A stretch of DNA of 6,861 nucleotides from Clostridia bacterium. Its GTDB lineage: Bacteria > Bacillota > Clostridia > Christensenellales > Aristaeellaceae. The stretch lies in the NCBI GenBank assembly GCA_030526935.1, contig JAUNBY010000164.1, forward strand, positions 1 through 6,861. Direction: 5' to 3'. The notes beneath the pieces are model-generated. The model saw nothing but the letters and a program-made list of their open reading frames with translations. It made no database searches and had not been told where the DNA came from. Positions 6,677 through 6,861 of this stretch are shown one piece after another. Each line of letters opens with the position of its first letter. The first letter of the stretch is position 1. The position numbers were made by a program, and so were the translations under genes.

Positions 6677-6706
6677 TTAGTAACCTTCGTACAGGTATTT
6701 ACCCAT
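6677..6706 (-). CDS. Possible nine-codon leader peptide MGKYLYEGY
   Basis: In the predicted 5' leader of the BIG2 message a short frame runs ATG (6706-6704) to TAA (6679-6677). It encodes nine residues, three of them tyrosine, all TAC. A weak AGG lies six bases before its ATG. The ATG itself falls in the loop of the inverted repeat at 6692-6716. The stop codon overlaps another ATG (TAATG), which opens only a shadow frame. The tyrosine content could suit translational attenuation, but no terminator/antiterminator pair is visible between it and ATG 6646, so this is speculative and may be chance. Confidence 0.2.
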   Translation of the reverse strand: MGKYLYEGY

Positions 6707-6716
6707 GAATTACCTG
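6692..6716 (-). repeat. Inverted repeat at the predicted transcription start
   Basis: CAGGTA (6692-6697) and TACCTG (6711-6716) are perfect six-base inverted arms. Two further A-T pairs form past one A-A mismatch, leaving a seven-base loop. It starts within a few bases of the predicted transcription start (about 6718). It could be a repressor operator or a 5'-end stem-loop in the message. The binding protein is unknown. Confidence 0.45.
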
Positions 6717-6725
6717 ACGCGATTA

Positions 6726-6754
6726 AGTATAACAGTTTTTACCAAGCTTGTCAA
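6726..6754 (-). promoter_or_regulatory. Vegetative (sigma A/sigma 70) promoter for the BIG2 gene
   Basis: Read on the - strand, TTGACA (6754-6749) is a perfect -35 and TATACT (6731-6726) is one base from the consensus -10, with the optimal 17-base spacing. Transcription should start near 6718, giving a leader of about 72 bases before ATG 6646. It is the only strong promoter found in the window. It probably drives the BIG2 gene and, by read-through, the lipase and perhaps the kinase. Confidence 0.88.
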
Positions 6755-6777
6755 CAAGATATCGGCCAATGATGTGA

Positions 6778-6799
6778 TTAGTAAAGGGGTTAGTAAAGG
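6778..6799. repeat. Direct repeat TTAGTAAAGG, period 12
   Basis: TTAGTAAAGG occurs at 6778-6787 and again at 6790-6799, two bases apart. The pair lies about 24 bases upstream of the -35 box. A third, shorter copy, TTAGTAA, sits in the leader at 6677-6683. The roughly one-helical-turn period and the position upstream of a promoter suit a tandem activator site, such as those of OmpR-family regulators, but no regulator is encoded nearby. Confidence 0.4.
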
Positions 6800-6811
6800 A
6801 AGAAAGTCGTA

Positions 6812-6838
6812 TAAAAAACGGGCGACACGACGTCGCCC
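6812..6838 (-). terminator. Factor-independent terminator of an upstream gene outside the window
   Basis: On the - strand GGGCGAC (6838-6832) pairs with GTCGCCC (6826-6820) around a five-base loop, followed by G and six T residues. This is a textbook intrinsic terminator. It implies a gene on the same strand ending at or just right of the window edge; TGA at 6849-6847 in one - strand frame is a possible stop. It insulates the BIG2 promoter from upstream transcription. Confidence 0.88.
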
Positions 6839-6861
6839 TTGAGGTTTCAACTTGTCCTACG

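Overview
The window looks like chromosome of a low-to-mid-GC Firmicute, most likely a gut- or rumen-type member of the Clostridia. The evidence is consensus AGGAGG-type ribosome binding sites, a near-consensus vegetative promoter, and a set of genes (secreted class 3 lipase-like hydrolase, BIG2-repeat secreted protein, hybrid histidine kinase with duplicated solute-binding sensor domains) typical of that group. Base composition is near 50% GC by eye. No phage, insertion sequence, CRISPR array, tRNA or rRNA was seen.

Layout. On the + strand, positions 82-1386 encode a bicupin oxalate decarboxylase (OxdC family), preceded by a strong ribosome binding site. Everything else coding is on the - strand, transcribed toward the decarboxylase. 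From right to left these are a secreted protein with a small beta-rich N-terminal domain and two BIG2 repeats (6646-5696), a secreted serine hydrolase of the class 3 lipase type (5637-4393), and a large membrane-bound hybrid histidine kinase (4296-1465). The kinase and oxdC converge and end 78 bases apart without an obvious factor-independent terminator.

Transcription. The right end (6647-6861) is a compact control region read on the - strand. It holds a terminator for a gene lying outside the window, a 12-base-period direct repeat, a TTGACA-17-TATACT promoter, an inverted repeat at the predicted start site, and a possible nine-codon leader peptide. The gap between the BIG2 gene and the lipase gene holds a 9-bp hairpin with a GAAA loop but only a short, broken U stretch. 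It leaves about 20 bases before the lipase start, so the lipase, and perhaps the kinase, probably depends on read-through from the BIG2 promoter.

How the genes may work together. The two secreted proteins (surface or matrix binding, ester hydrolysis) and the sensor kinase form a plausible envelope-facing operon in which the kinase monitors an extracellular small molecule. The decarboxylase is cytoplasmic, divergent in orientation from that operon and probably unrelated to it. I see no convincing evidence of a wholly new system. The most checkable oddities are the loss of one tryptophan of the electron-hopping pair in the decarboxylase, the absence of the usual ligand-binding arginine in both kinase sensor domains, and the layered leader region.
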